From NCBI RefSeq assembly GCF_019903425.1, contig NZ_JACHUZ010000013.1:1210285-1274284 (forward strand): a DNA stretch of 64,000 bases. Direction: 5' to 3'. Below, in pieces: positions 35,607-43,435 of this stretch. The position numbers were made by a program, and so were the translations under genes. A model generated the notes under the pieces. The model saw only the letters and a program-made list of their open reading frames with translations, searched no databases and was not told the origin of the DNA. Positions within the stretch are counted from its first letter, which is position 1. Each line of letters opens with the position of its first letter. This DNA comes from Vreelandella halophila (GTDB lineage: Bacteria; Pseudomonadota; Gammaproteobacteria; Pseudomonadales; Oleiphilaceae).

Positions 35607-36748
35607 ACGCCAATTCCCGATTTCGATCCGGAGATGAACCGATTTCGGCGATAAATGCCCGGTCTATTTGTTCATCTTTTGTCCGGTTAACGCCTTTTTG
35701 GCGGCCACCGGACACACTTCCCCTACGCGGGGAGGTATCGTTCACCGACAAGCATGTTGCTGAACGCTGCCAACAGGTAAAGCCGATTGGCGTTCTTCGC
35801 CAGGCCGCGGTAGCGGACCTTAGCGTAACCAAACTGACGCTTGATGGTACGAAACGGATGCTCGACCTTCGCCCGAACACTGGCCTTGATCTTTTCCGCC
35901 CTGGCAAGGTTGCTGCCTTCCGCCAGCTGTCGGGTAACACCAGGGCGCCGGGCGATGAACCAGTCGACGTTCCGGTGCCGGTGCTCTTTGCGCTTCTCAA
36001 TGCCCCGGTAACCGGAATCGCCAAAAACCCGTGTTTCATCGCCGTGGAGCAACGCGCCAGCCGCATTGAGATCGTGCTCATTGGCAGCAGTCACTTCCAG
36101 CGAATGGATCATCCCAAAACCGTCATCCACACCAGTGTGCATCTTCATTCCGAAATACCACTGGTTGCCCTTGCGGGTCTGGTGCATTTCCGGATCCCTC
36201 TCGCCGCTTTTGTTCTTGGTCGAGCTGGGCGCGGAGATGATGCTGGCATCCACGATGCTGCCTTCGCGCAGCATCAGGCCCTGGCGCTCCAGGTGCTTGT
36301 TCACTTCCTTGAACATCGCCTTGCCCAGGTTGTGCTGCTCCAGAAAATGGCGGAAGTTGAGAATGGTGGTTTCGTCCGGAATCGAATCGGCCAGGGTCAG
36401 GCCGGCAAAGCGGCGCATGGACTCGATCTCGTAGAGTTCGTCTTCCATCGCTGGATCGGAAAGGTTGTAGAACAGCTGCATGCAGTGGATGCGAAGCATC
36501 ACCTGCAATGGATACGGCCGGCGGCCGTTCTCGCCCTTGGGATAGTAGCGGGCAACCTTGTTCTCCAGCTTCTTCCAGGGGATCAGCTGATCCATGCGCT
36601 CCAGGAACTTCTCGCGGCGGGTCTTGCGCTTTTTGTTCTGGTATTCGGCTTCGGCAAAGCTGATCTGGCTCATGGCGTGAAGACCTTCCCGATTGGTGGC
36701 TCTGGCGCTATTGTCGCAAATCCGGGGGCTTTTTCAGAGGTTCCTTAG
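35578..36748. mobile_element. complete IS5-family insertion sequence with TTAG target duplication
   Basis: The element spans 35582-36744 (1163 bp). Its ends share GGAACCTCTGAA as inverted repeats. TTAG is present directly on both sides (35578-35581 and 36745-36748), matching the YTAR target preference of IS5-type elements. One transposase gene is inside. Intact ends, intact transposase and exact duplication point to a recent insertion. Confidence 0.95.
35723..36673 (-). CDS. IS5-family transposase
   Basis: 316 aa DDE transposase. The N-terminus is SFAEAEYQNKKRKTRREKFL, with the DUF772-type block YPLQVMLRIHCMQLFYNLSD. Catalytic acids are in GSIVDASIIS, RVFGDSGYRG and KVEHPFRTIKRQFGY (the EHPFR..K block). 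The length is normal for the IS5 group. It is encoded within the element at 35582-36744 and appears functional. Confidence 0.95.
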   Translation of the reverse strand: MSQISFAEAEYQNKKRKTRREKFLERMDQLIPWKKLENKVARYYPKGENGRRPYPLQVMLRIHCMQLFYNLSDPAMEDELYEIESMRRFAGLTLADSIPDETTILNFRHFLEQHNLGKAMFKEVNKHLERQGLMLREGSIVDASIISAPSSTKNKSGERDPEMHQTRKGNQWYFGMKMHTGVDDGFGMIHSLEVTAANEHDLNAAGALLHGDETRVFGDSGYRGIEKRKEHRHRNVDWFIARRPGVTRQLAEGSNLARAEKIKASVRAKVEHPFRTIKRQFGYAKVRYRGLAKNANRLYLLAAFSNMLVGERYLPA

Positions 36749-36791
36749 GTAAGTGCGTAACGATCGGTATCCGTTATGTTGGGTGTTTCAG

Positions 36792-37031
36792 TCATTTTGA
36801 GCGGCCGCGACGGTTCCGTAGGTAAGTCTCCCCCAGAATCACGCCAAAACCCATCCCCGAACCAATACCGATTACCAGATCAATGCTGGTGAACCAGGTA
36901 GAAAAAGCACCAATGCTCAGGCCAATGAGCATCCCCAGATGTGATATCTGGGTGACTCGCCCTTGTTCAGACAAGGATGGTTGTGCTTCGGATTCAGTAG
37001 TCGAATGCTTTCTACGTTGCGTTATGCTCAA
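36792..37031 (-). CDS. small membrane protein, start uncertain
   Basis: 79 aa if a TTG at 37031 is used, which overlaps the previous gene by 20 nt; 46 aa from the ATG at 36935. Two hydrophobic segments (LGMLIGLSIGAFSTWFTSID, IGIGSGMGFGVILGETYL) end in a basic tail. It is the last of three small membrane genes downstream of precursor B. Function unknown; an immunity role is possible. Confidence 0.45.
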   Translation of the reverse strand: MSITQRRKHSTTESEAQPSLSEQGRVTQISHLGMLIGLSIGAFSTWFTSIDLVIGIGSGMGFGVILGETYLRNRRGRSK

Positions 37032-37221
37032 AATAGTCTTTCAACTTCGGTGTCAGAATCAGCGTTAGCACTGCACAGATCGGTGAAAGTATGACGCTTG
37101 CCAGCTGCGTTGCTTGTGGATAAAAGAAGTGGGTTATGGCAATAAGAGGAGCGCCATTAAGAAGAAAAGAAATCAGAAGTGCTAATGTGAATCCTAGAGC
37201 GAATAATTTGGCTTTTTCCAT
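37012..37221 (-). CDS. small membrane protein in the microcin island, possible immunity protein
   Basis: 69 aa from the ATG at 37221, preceded by AAGGA at good spacing; the longer frame starting at 37341 lacks such a site. Two hydrophobic segments (LFALGFTLALLISFLLNG, LASVILSPICAVLTLIL) and a charged end. AT-rich, same direction as precursor B. No family recognised. Confidence 0.55.
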   Translation of the reverse strand: MEKAKLFALGFTLALLISFLLNGAPLIAITHFFYPQATQLASVILSPICAVLTLILTPKLKDYFEHNAT

Positions 37222-37351
37222 AAGAATATCCTTCCATATGGATACGAAAAGGGAGCAGTCCTCCTGTTTTTTAGGGGTCGCATTCAGAAATAAAGCGTGG
37301 ATCATAGCGGAATACTCACAATCGTCCGATGCAGTAGGCACTTTCTTCTTT

Positions 37352-37576
37352 TTATTGTTGTTTGTCGTTGTCTCTGAACCATCTATTTATGTTCCCTGGG
37401 TTGCTTTTTATGTAGGCGGTAATGGGTATAGAGCATAGTATAAGAAATAATACCAAAATTAGTAATCCTGGATATTCTATATTGGCTAATCCGGTATGTA
37501 GTTGTATGATCAATAAGGAAACAATAATAAAAGACGTATAAATTGTTAAAAATGATATCTTTTGGTTTCTGCTCAT
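37352..37576 (-). CDS. small membrane protein in the microcin island, possible immunity protein
   Basis: 74 aa. Two membrane segments (FLTIYTSFIIVSLLIIQLH, YPGLLILVLFLILCSIPITA) followed by a short charged tail. AAAGAGAAA precedes the ATG, like the gene after precursor A. It is the first gene downstream of precursor B and its best immunity candidate by position. Confidence 0.55.
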   Translation of the reverse strand: MSRNQKISFLTIYTSFIIVSLLIIQLHTGLANIEYPGLLILVLFLILCSIPITAYIKSNPGNINRWFRDNDKQQ

Positions 37577-37675
37577 TGGTTTTCTCTTTTTATGGTAAGT
37601 TTTTGCGCTTTAGTTTAACCTCTTTTATTGCCTTTTAGGCTAACGGGTTTAATCATATTTTATAAACACTAAAAG

Positions 37676-37792
37676 GTAGCCGAACACTGGATTATTAAAG
37701 GCTAATAAATCTAAATAGATAAAAGCCTATAACAGCTACCCATTTGCGATTATTTTCGCGCTATGTTCCGCTCAAATCCAGTATTCGGCTAC
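37676..37792. terminator. large hairpin after precursor B
   Basis: 18-nt arms with one mismatch (GTAGCCGAACACTGGATT / AATCCAGTATTCGGCTAC) enclose about 80 nt with two smaller stems (AGGCT..AGCCT; GCGA..TTCGC). On the minus strand the structure is followed by CCTTTTAG. It begins 11 nt after the stop of precursor B. It may end or process the precursor mRNA. Confidence 0.55.
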
Positions 37793-37803
37793 TAGGCTTC
37801 TGC

Positions 37804-38055
37804 TTAGTAATATGAATCTACAAGCGGATCAACCGCATAATCGTTAATTACGGTGCCTGCAGCGTAACCTATGCCGAAAGCTGCACCTGCGGCAGCACCT
37901 ACCGCACCGCCAGTTGCGGCGCCGCGGGCGGTGTTGGTTACTACTGTTCCAGCGAGAGCCCCAACGCCACTTCCAGCTCCGGTTGTTGAGGCGATGTCTG
38001 TGACAATGTCACCGCCACTTACGCTTTCAACTTCCTGCATGTTCAGTTCACGCAT
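37804..38055 (-). CDS. microcin-like precursor B with double-glycine leader
   Basis: 83 aa from an ATG preceded by GAAAGGAGA. The leader MRELNMQEVESVSGG is very close to the colicin V leader pattern ending VSGG. The 68-residue mature part is Gly/Ala/Thr-rich with repeated GxxxG-like spacing (GAGSGVGALAGTVV, GGAVGAAAGAAFGIGYAAG) and no cysteine. It would be cleaved after Gly-Gly and exported by a peptidase-ABC/HlyD/TolC system. It shares its whole upstream control region with precursor A. Confidence 0.8.
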   Translation of the reverse strand: MRELNMQEVESVSGGDIVTDIASTTGAGSGVGALAGTVVTNTARGAATGGAVGAAAGAAFGIGYAAGTVINDYAVDPLVDSYY

Positions 38056-38090
38056 TTGTTCTCTCCTTTCTCAGTCTTTGATTAATTAAA

Positions 38091-38258
38091 CCAACTACTT
38101 CCGTGTTGTCCCTGACCGGTCATGGATCAACAGCCTTAACCTATGGTGGGCCATTACTTGCTTCAATACTTGCCTTTTTCTGTGCGTGAAATAATTCACA
38201 AAATGGTGTAGTGATTATTGCGGGGTTGCCGCCGGATTTTCGTCTGGTGCATGGTTCT
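38091..38258 (-). promoter_or_regulatory. precursor B control region (copy 2)
   Basis: 168 nt that differ from copy 1 by one substitution and two single-base indels. CRP-type dyad at 38185-38200, CAAGTA repeats at 38151-38174 (one base closer together), leader dyad with TGACCGGTCA at 38106-38130. The near identity ends sharply at GCATGGTTCT. Confidence 0.7.
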
Positions 38259-38293
38259 CATCCGGTACTTGACATGTAATTTAGATGCTTGGT

Positions 38294-38521
38294 TCAGGGG
38301 TTTCTATTTTTTTCAATGTCAGCTGATGCACGAAATATAAAGACGGCTGTCACCCCTGTCATTAAAGGAAAAATGGTGTCCAGAGAAAGGCCAAATATGT
38401 TTTGGGATATTGACTTGGTTAGGGATAGCACAAATATAGCTAGGAAGGAGTTCTTTGCTGGGATCATTATGCTGTCTTTTTTTATCTTTTTATATAATTC
38501 TGATAAATTGGGAATTTTCAT
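38294..38521 (-). CDS. immunity-like small membrane protein, intact paralogue
   Basis: 75 aa. A basic amphipathic start (MKIPNLSELYKKIKKDSIMI) is followed by two membrane segments (NSFLAIFVLSLTKSIS, IFPLMTGVTAVFIFRA). It lies 79 nt after precursor C in the same direction. It is the intact relative of the broken gene at 33314-33580, so this family was present at least twice. AGGA precedes the ATG. An immunity role is inferred from position and size. Confidence 0.62.
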   Translation of the reverse strand: MKIPNLSELYKKIKKDSIMIPAKNSFLAIFVLSLTKSISQNIFGLSLDTIFPLMTGVTAVFIFRASADIEKNRNP

Positions 38522-38555
38522 GTGTGAAATCCTAGGGGGTTTTTTTTAACCATAA

Positions 38556-38584
38556 CGTCAGGGCAGGGATTTCCTACCCTGACG
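38556..38584. terminator. hairpin after precursor C
   Basis: 12-bp arms (CGTCAGGGCAGG / CCTACCCTGACG; one G-U pair as minus-strand RNA) with a 5-nt loop, 16 nt after the stop of precursor C. It is followed by TTATGG rather than a T-run on the minus strand. Same position relative to the gene as the hairpins after A and B, but unrelated stem sequence. Confidence 0.6.
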
Positions 38585-38600
38585 CTCATTTTTCAGATTA

Positions 38601-38792
38601 CTACAGAGCGGTCCCCCTTAGAGGGGATTTTGTTTCGCGGTGAGGTTGGTTCCACTGTCGTTGGATATCCCTCATGACATAATTTATTGATTGGTCTAAA
38701 AATTTACCTAAAAGAACTCCGGCGAGAAGGTTTGCGGCAGTACGGTATCCTCCACTAACTTGGGCGATTTCACTTTCTTTCAATTCACGCAT
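38601..38792 (-). CDS. microcin-like precursor C with double-glycine leader
   Basis: 63 aa from the ATG at 38792, preceded by AAAAGGAG; the longer frame upstream would cross the leader dyad. The leader MRELKESEIAQVSGG is typical of class II microcins and other double-glycine peptides. The 48-residue remainder differs from A and B: a short hydrophobic part (LLAGVLLGKFLDQSINYVM) and a basic C-terminus (RDIQRQWNQPHRETKSPLRG). Either a different killing peptide or a signal/helper peptide. Confidence 0.72.
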   Translation of the reverse strand: MRELKESEIAQVSGGYRTAANLLAGVLLGKFLDQSINYVMRDIQRQWNQPHRETKSPLRGTAL

Positions 38793-38835
38793 TTGTCGTC
38801 TCCTTTTCGCCATAATCTGATAGTAAAAACTAATT

Positions 38836-38977
38836 CCTTGTTGTCCCTGACCGGTCATGGAGCAACGGTTTTAATCTATGAACCGTAATTACTTGCCCAC
38901 AATACTTGTCGCCTCAAAAGTGTGACGCAGATCACAAAACGCGTGTAGTGGCTATCACTGAGTTGTAGCATGGTTCG
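38836..38977 (-). promoter_or_regulatory. precursor C control region (diverged copy 3)
   Basis: The same architecture as copies 1 and 2 with diverged spacers. The CRP-type dyad TGTGATCTGCGTCACA is at 38921-38936, a full TGTGA-N6-TCACA match. CAAGTA repeats are at 38890-38908, the promoter is TTGTGG-N18-TAGATT, and the leader dyad with TGACCGGTCA is at 38841-38865. Retention of these pieces while the rest has drifted argues that they are functional. Confidence 0.72.
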
Positions 38978-39084
38978 GCTCTGGTCCAGGGTTTTTGGGT
39001 GGATGAATCAGTGGATGGCTGTCGATGGAGGTCAGGCCGTCCGCCATGCGCCGGCTCCACGCAGAGGTTAAGGAGAACGTTAGT

Positions 39085-39369
39085 ATGCAAGTATACAGCG
39101 CCAGGGCAGGAGCACTCATTGCGAGCCTGGTTTTGATCACCTCCCCGGTGATGGCAGAGGACACGGAAGAGGCTGGCGATAGGTCAGTGGATGAGACGGA
39201 ACACTCGAAGAACCCGCCCCATGAGCTCAGAAGGACGTCTGAAGAAAGGCCGAAAGGGCCCGCCGAGGAAGAAAGTCCCCGCCACCGTATTGATGAGCAT
39301 CTGCGGAACCAGGAACGTCTGGAGGTTCAGCCGGTGGAAATTCCCGAGAACCTTAAAGAAGACCAGTAA
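39085..39369 (+). CDS. small secreted charged protein of unknown function
   Basis: 94 aa from an ATG with AAGGAG upstream. A signal peptide (ARAGALIASLVLITSPVMA) is followed by a short, very hydrophilic chain rich in Glu, Arg and Pro (EHSKNPPHELRRTSEERPKG), probably disordered. No family recognised. It is followed 65 nt later by the M16 peptidase gene in the same direction, so the two may be co-transcribed. Confidence 0.6.
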   Translation: MQVYSARAGALIASLVLITSPVMAEDTEEAGDRSVDETEHSKNPPHELRRTSEERPKGPAEEESPRHRIDEHLRNQERLEVQPVEIPENLKEDQ

Positions 39370-39434
39370 CGGTTGAGAGCCTGGATCTCTGGATTGAAAC
39401 GTTGAATCAACCACCCGCGTAAAGGGAGTTTACG

Positions 39435-42188
39435 ATGACGATGAGACAGTTTTTTGCTGCCGCCTCGCTCGCATGCACGCTTGCATGGCCGGTCTATGGT
39501 GAGGTTATCACCCCGGATTCGGACGAGCGCGACCATGCCAGCTTTGAGCTGGAGAATGGGCTGACCGTGATGGTGGTGTCCGATCCCGGGGCAGAGACAG
39601 CCGCCGCCGCGATGTCGGTGGGCGTGGGCAGTGATGACGATCCGGACCAGGTCCCGGGTCTGGCCCATCTTTTGGAACACATGGTGTTTTCCGGGTCGGA
39701 GGCCTATCCCGAAAGGGGCGGGTTCAGTGACTTCATTAACCGTCAGGGAGGGCGTTACAACGGCTATACCGCTTCGGATCACAGTTCCTTTTTCTTTGAG
39801 GTTCAGCCGGATGCGCTGGATAAGGCGCTGAAGCGGTTTTCCGATTTCCTGTCCCAGCCCACCCTGGACCGGGAGGACGTTGACCGGGAAATCCAGATTG
39901 TCCAGCACGAATATGATGGCCAGAAGAACCAGCAGGGCTGGCAGGAGCTGTCGGTCTTCCGGAAGGTTGTGAATCCGGCCCACCCATTTTCACGGTTCAA
40001 CATGGGCAATCGCGCCAGCTTTGAGGGGGTGGCACGGGATACGCTCATGAAGGAACTCGAAGCGCTCTTTGAGGCGCATTACCGTGCCGGGGATATGAAG
40101 CTTGTGGTGCAGGGGGCTGAACCGGTTGCGGGACTACGCAAGCGGGTCAAGGCCCACTTCAGTGACCTCTCCGGGGGCAGTGCGCCGGACTCCGACCTTC
40201 CGCCATTACTTCCCTCGGATGAGCTCCCGCGTTGGGTGCGGGTTGGTGGTGACGGGTCGGAGCCGCGCATGGTGTTGTCCTTTCCGGTGGCGCCGCCTCA
40301 TGAGGCGCACCGGGTCTTACCCTATGGCTATATTGGTGAGCTGATCACCAGCAAGCAGGCGGGCCGTCTGCGGGAAGCGTTAAGGGACCGTGGCTGGATC
40401 AGTGACCTGGGGGCCTCCCATCGCGTGAACGCAGGGCAGTACGCAACCTTTGATATCACGCTTCTGCTGACGGATGAAGGAGTGGCCAACCGGAAGGCGG
40501 TTACCGGTATGGTCCATGATTACCTGGGTCGTATGCGGGAAGATGGGGTCAGTGAGCCGCTTTATCGGGAACAGCAGCGTTCGGTCCGGGAGGCGTTCCA
40601 CAATGCCGAACAGCCGCCCGCCATGCATTACGTATCGCGTTTGGCGGGCAACCTGCAGCGTTATGAGCCTAAAAGGGTTCTGTCCGGGCCATCGCTCATG
40701 CAGGAATACGATGAAGCTGTGATCCGGGAGGCCCTGGATCAGCTCCGGCCAGCCAATATGGTCGTGACTTCCTATATCCCTGACGCGTCCTGGGAGCAGG
40801 AGGATGCCTATTCCGGCGCTACCTTTGAGACCCGAACGCCAACCACCGAGAAGCTGGAGCAGTGGCTGGCGCTTGAGGCGGCGCCCGATTTCCGGCTCCA
40901 GACCACCGATAACCCCTATATCCAGGAGGAACACCCTCTTGTTGATCGCAACCTGGATCAGGAGCAACCCAGCGAACTGGCGATGACGGCAGACCGGGAA
41001 GGCTTTGACGTCTGGTTCCTTCAGGATCAGCAATTCGAAAGCCCCAAGGGGGCGCTCTACATGGCGCTGGATCACCCGGTTGCCTATGAGGCAGAGCATG
41101 GTCCGGTTACCGCTGGGGTCTATTCGATGGTGCTCAACGAGGCGTTGAAACCGTTGATCCAGAAGGGCGACAAGGCCGGACTGTCGGTTACGGCGATGCG
41201 GACCAATCACGGAGTTGGGTTCCGCATTTACGGGTTTACCGGCAAACAGAAGGCCTTTGTTTCGGATGTACTGGACAGGGTCCGCAATGTAACCGTGACC
41301 CAGGAGCTCCTGGATAAGGCAATGGCGGGATTCGAGCAGCAGGTGAACCAGTACCGGAACTTCCAGCCTTTCCAGAAGCTGGTGGTGTCGCTCAGGGTGG
41401 AGGCTCATCCCAGACAATCCCGGCCCGATCGCGAGCTCACCGCTGCTGAGTCAGTGACGGTTGATCAGCTTAAGGACTTTCATGAGCGGCTTTGGGATCG
41501 CCCGTCCGTCGAGGCCCTGATGCACGGCAACTATGATCGTGACTCGGCCCGGGCCATGGCGAGGGTTCTGTCGAAGGGGATTGGTGGCCCGTTTGAGACC
41601 ATGCCCAACAAGGCGGAACGGCTGGGAGACGCGGCTATTCCCCGGGAGAAAGCCGAAGCCATTCCCGGGGACAACACGGCGGCGGTCTATTACGCGCGCC
41701 AGCCGCTGGAGGTGGAGCATTCGGCCGAGCTGGCGATGCTTGCGCACATGCTGAATCAGCACCTGTTTTCAGCGGTCAGGGACAAGCAGCCCATGGGGTA
41801 TGTGGCGTTTGCAACCCCGACGGAAGATTACCGCAGCCATGGCCCAGTTTTTGGCATTCAGGCACCGGGCGCGTCGCCCAAGGCGGTTCGCAAGCGGCTG
41901 GATTCAGAAGTTGAACGGTTTGTCTCGAACCTGGAAGGGATGTCGGAGTCCGATTTCGATGTCTTTCGGGACGGCCTGCTCAGTAAGCTTCAGAAGCCAC
42001 AAGAACGGCTGCGCAGCTACAGCCATTATTGGTGGAAGGACATCCGGCGGTTTGGCAAGCCGGTGGATGAACTGGGCCAGGCAACGCAACAGCTGAAAGT
42101 GTTGAGTGCGGATGAACTCGCCAGCTTTGCCCGCAAGCTTCTGCTGGATGAGGAGGCGAGGGTGCTGGTGCGGACCACCGGCGCTTGA
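39435..42188 (+). CDS. M16-family zinc metallopeptidase (pitrilysin/insulinase-like), exported
   Basis: 917 aa. A signal peptide (FFAAASLACTLAWPVYG) places it in the periplasm or beyond. The inverted zinc motif HLLEH (His78, Glu81, His82) is intact, with a downstream Glu in REIQIVQHEYDGQ. Four repeated domains over about 900 residues match protease III. Family members degrade peptides inside a closed chamber. Its place beside a microcin island could hint at a role in peptide clearance, but this is speculation; the gene is GC-rich like the core genome. Confidence 0.9.
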   Translation: MTMRQFFAAASLACTLAWPVYGEVITPDSDERDHASFELENGLTVMVVSDPGAETAAAAMSVGVGSDDDPDQVPGLAHLLEHMVFSGSEAYPERGGFSDFINRQGGRYNGYTASDHSSFFFEVQPDALDKALKRFSDFLSQPTLDREDVDREIQIVQHEYDGQKNQQGWQELSVFRKVVNPAHPFSRFNMGNRASFEGVARDTLMKELEALFEAHYRAGDMKLVVQGAEPVAGLRKRVKAHFSDLSGGSAPDSDLPPLLPSDELPRWVRVGGDGSEPRMVLSFPVAPPHEAHRVLPYGYIGELITSKQAGRLREALRDRGWISDLGASHRVNAGQYATFDITLLLTDEGVANRKAVTGMVHDYLGRMREDGVSEPLYREQQRSVREAFHNAEQPPAMHYVSRLAGNLQRYEPKRVLSGPSLMQEYDEAVIREALDQLRPANMVVTSYIPDASWEQEDAYSGATFETRTPTTEKLEQWLALEAAPDFRLQTTDNPYIQEEHPLVDRNLDQEQPSELAMTADREGFDVWFLQDQQFESPKGALYMALDHPVAYEAEHGPVTAGVYSMVLNEALKPLIQKGDKAGLSVTAMRTNHGVGFRIYGFTGKQKAFVSDVLDRVRNVTVTQELLDKAMAGFEQQVNQYRNFQPFQKLVVSLRVEAHPRQSRPDRELTAAESVTVDQLKDFHERLWDRPSVEALMHGNYDRDSARAMARVLSKGIGGPFETMPNKAERLGDAAIPREKAEAIPGDNTAAVYYARQPLEVEHSAELAMLAHMLNQHLFSAVRDKQPMGYVAFATPTEDYRSHGPVFGIQAPGASPKAVRKRLDSEVERFVSNLEGMSESDFDVFRDGLLSKLQKPQERLRSYSHYWWKDIRRFGKPVDELGQATQQLKVLSADELASFARKLLLDEEARVLVRTTGA

Positions 42189-42205
42189 GCCGCAAAGCGG
42201 GGCGA

Positions 42206-43435
42206 CTAGAACATCGTCGCCCCGAAGATGAAGGTCAGCTGCGCCAGTCCAGCCAGGCAACCAAGGGCGGCGCCGGCGGCAATGAGCTTGATCTCATCCT
42301 CCTGGAAACAGGGCCGGAGGAGTTTCTGGAACTCTTCGGGAGAGAGTTCGACCATGCGCCGGCGCATGATGTCCTCAACGGCGCTGGCGCGGTCGTTTTC
42401 GAACATGGGGTCGTCAAAGGTCTCTTCGGCGATTTCGATGGAAAGGTCGCCCACGCGCTGCTTGAGATTGGCGAAAGAGGTGGGGCCGAAGGCCATCTGG
42501 GTGAAGGCCTTACCCATGCCGGCGGTTTCATCCACCAGCTTTTTCATGTGCTTGCGCACCAGGTTGCGTGCGCGGTCGGCTTTCGGACCGTTGAGAATGG
42601 CATCCACCAGGTTGCCCACGGTCAGGATCTCGTGGGTGACAATGTGGCAGAAGGACTCGGCCACCTCGGGCTGGCGGCGCAGGAACTGCCCCTGGAGGCG
42701 GAAGGGGCCGACCTTCACGGGGTAGAGTGGGCGGAAGATGAAGTTGAGTGCGATCCAGTTGGTGGCCCAGCCCACAAGAAGCCCGAAGAAGGGCAGGATC
42801 CACCCGGCCTGGAAATAGTACCAGACGATCATCTGGATGATGCCGAAGGCAAAGCCGAAGTAGAGCCCGGAATTGATGATGAAGCGGAACTCCTTCTCAC
42901 CGCACTCGAGGAATATGCGGTTGAGCAGGGAGCGGTCCTCGCCCAGCTGGGTGACCACCATGTTCTGGATGTCCAGCAGGTCCTCGGCGTTGTCGGAGAA
43001 GTCATCAACCAGGTTGTCCACCAGTTCGGGGGACCGGTCCCGGACCCGCTGGTAGATCATCTCCCGCGCTTTCTGCGGGAGGTTTTCCCAGAAGGTGGGG
43101 TGCTCGGCGAGCATGATCTCGTCCACGTATTCATCGGTGCGTGGCACGGTGTGGTCCACGATGTACTGGGTCAGAACCCGTGGATCGATGTACTCGAAGA
43201 TCTCCTGGACGGTGCCGATCTTGGCGATGGTGGAATCCACCGCGATGCGGGCCATTTTCTCGGCCTTGGAGGGGATAATGCCCTGCCAGCCGAGAAAGGG
43301 GCGGATGCCGACGAACTCTTTCGGGTAGAAGGTGAGCTTGATCGCCATCCAGTTGGTGATCCAGCCGATGAGCGCGGCGATCACAGGGATGCTCAGGTAT
43401 TTCCAGAATTCGGGGTTGGTGAGCAGATCCGTCAT
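42206..43435 (-). CDS. DUF445-family membrane protein
   Basis: 409 aa. N-terminal membrane segment with the family block IAALIGWITNWMAIKLTFYPKEF, repeated in the second half as LLVGWATNWIALNFIFRP; a helical soluble middle; a C-terminal hydrophobic anchor (AAGAALGCLAGLAQLTFIFG). DUF445 proteins have no known activity. Its start overlaps the rsmE stop (ATGA), and it closes the bioA-rsmE-DUF445 run. Confidence 0.88.
   Translation of the reverse strand: MTDLLTNPEFWKYLSIPVIAALIGWITNWMAIKLTFYPKEFVGIRPFLGWQGIIPSKAEKMARIAVDSTIAKIGTVQEIFEYIDPRVLTQYIVDHTVPRTDEYVDEIMLAEHPTFWENLPQKAREMIYQRVRDRSPELVDNLVDDFSDNAEDLLDIQNMVVTQLGEDRSLLNRIFLECGEKEFRFIINSGLYFGFAFGIIQMIVWYYFQAGWILPFFGLLVGWATNWIALNFIFRPLYPVKVGPFRLQGQFLRRQPEVAESFCHIVTHEILTVGNLVDAILNGPKADRARNLVRKHMKKLVDETAGMGKAFTQMAFGPTSFANLKQRVGDLSIEIAEETFDDPMFENDRASAVEDIMRRRMVELSPEEFQKLLRPCFQEDEIKLIAAGAALGCLAGLAQLTFIFGATMF

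Noticed and set aside
37676-37792. Possible integron attC site after precursor B; GTTAGGT near 35577 also resembles an attC core
   Set aside because: The right inner boxes are lacking, there is no second matching copy at regular spacing, and no integrase is present. GTTAGGT only appears after joining across the IS5 insertion.
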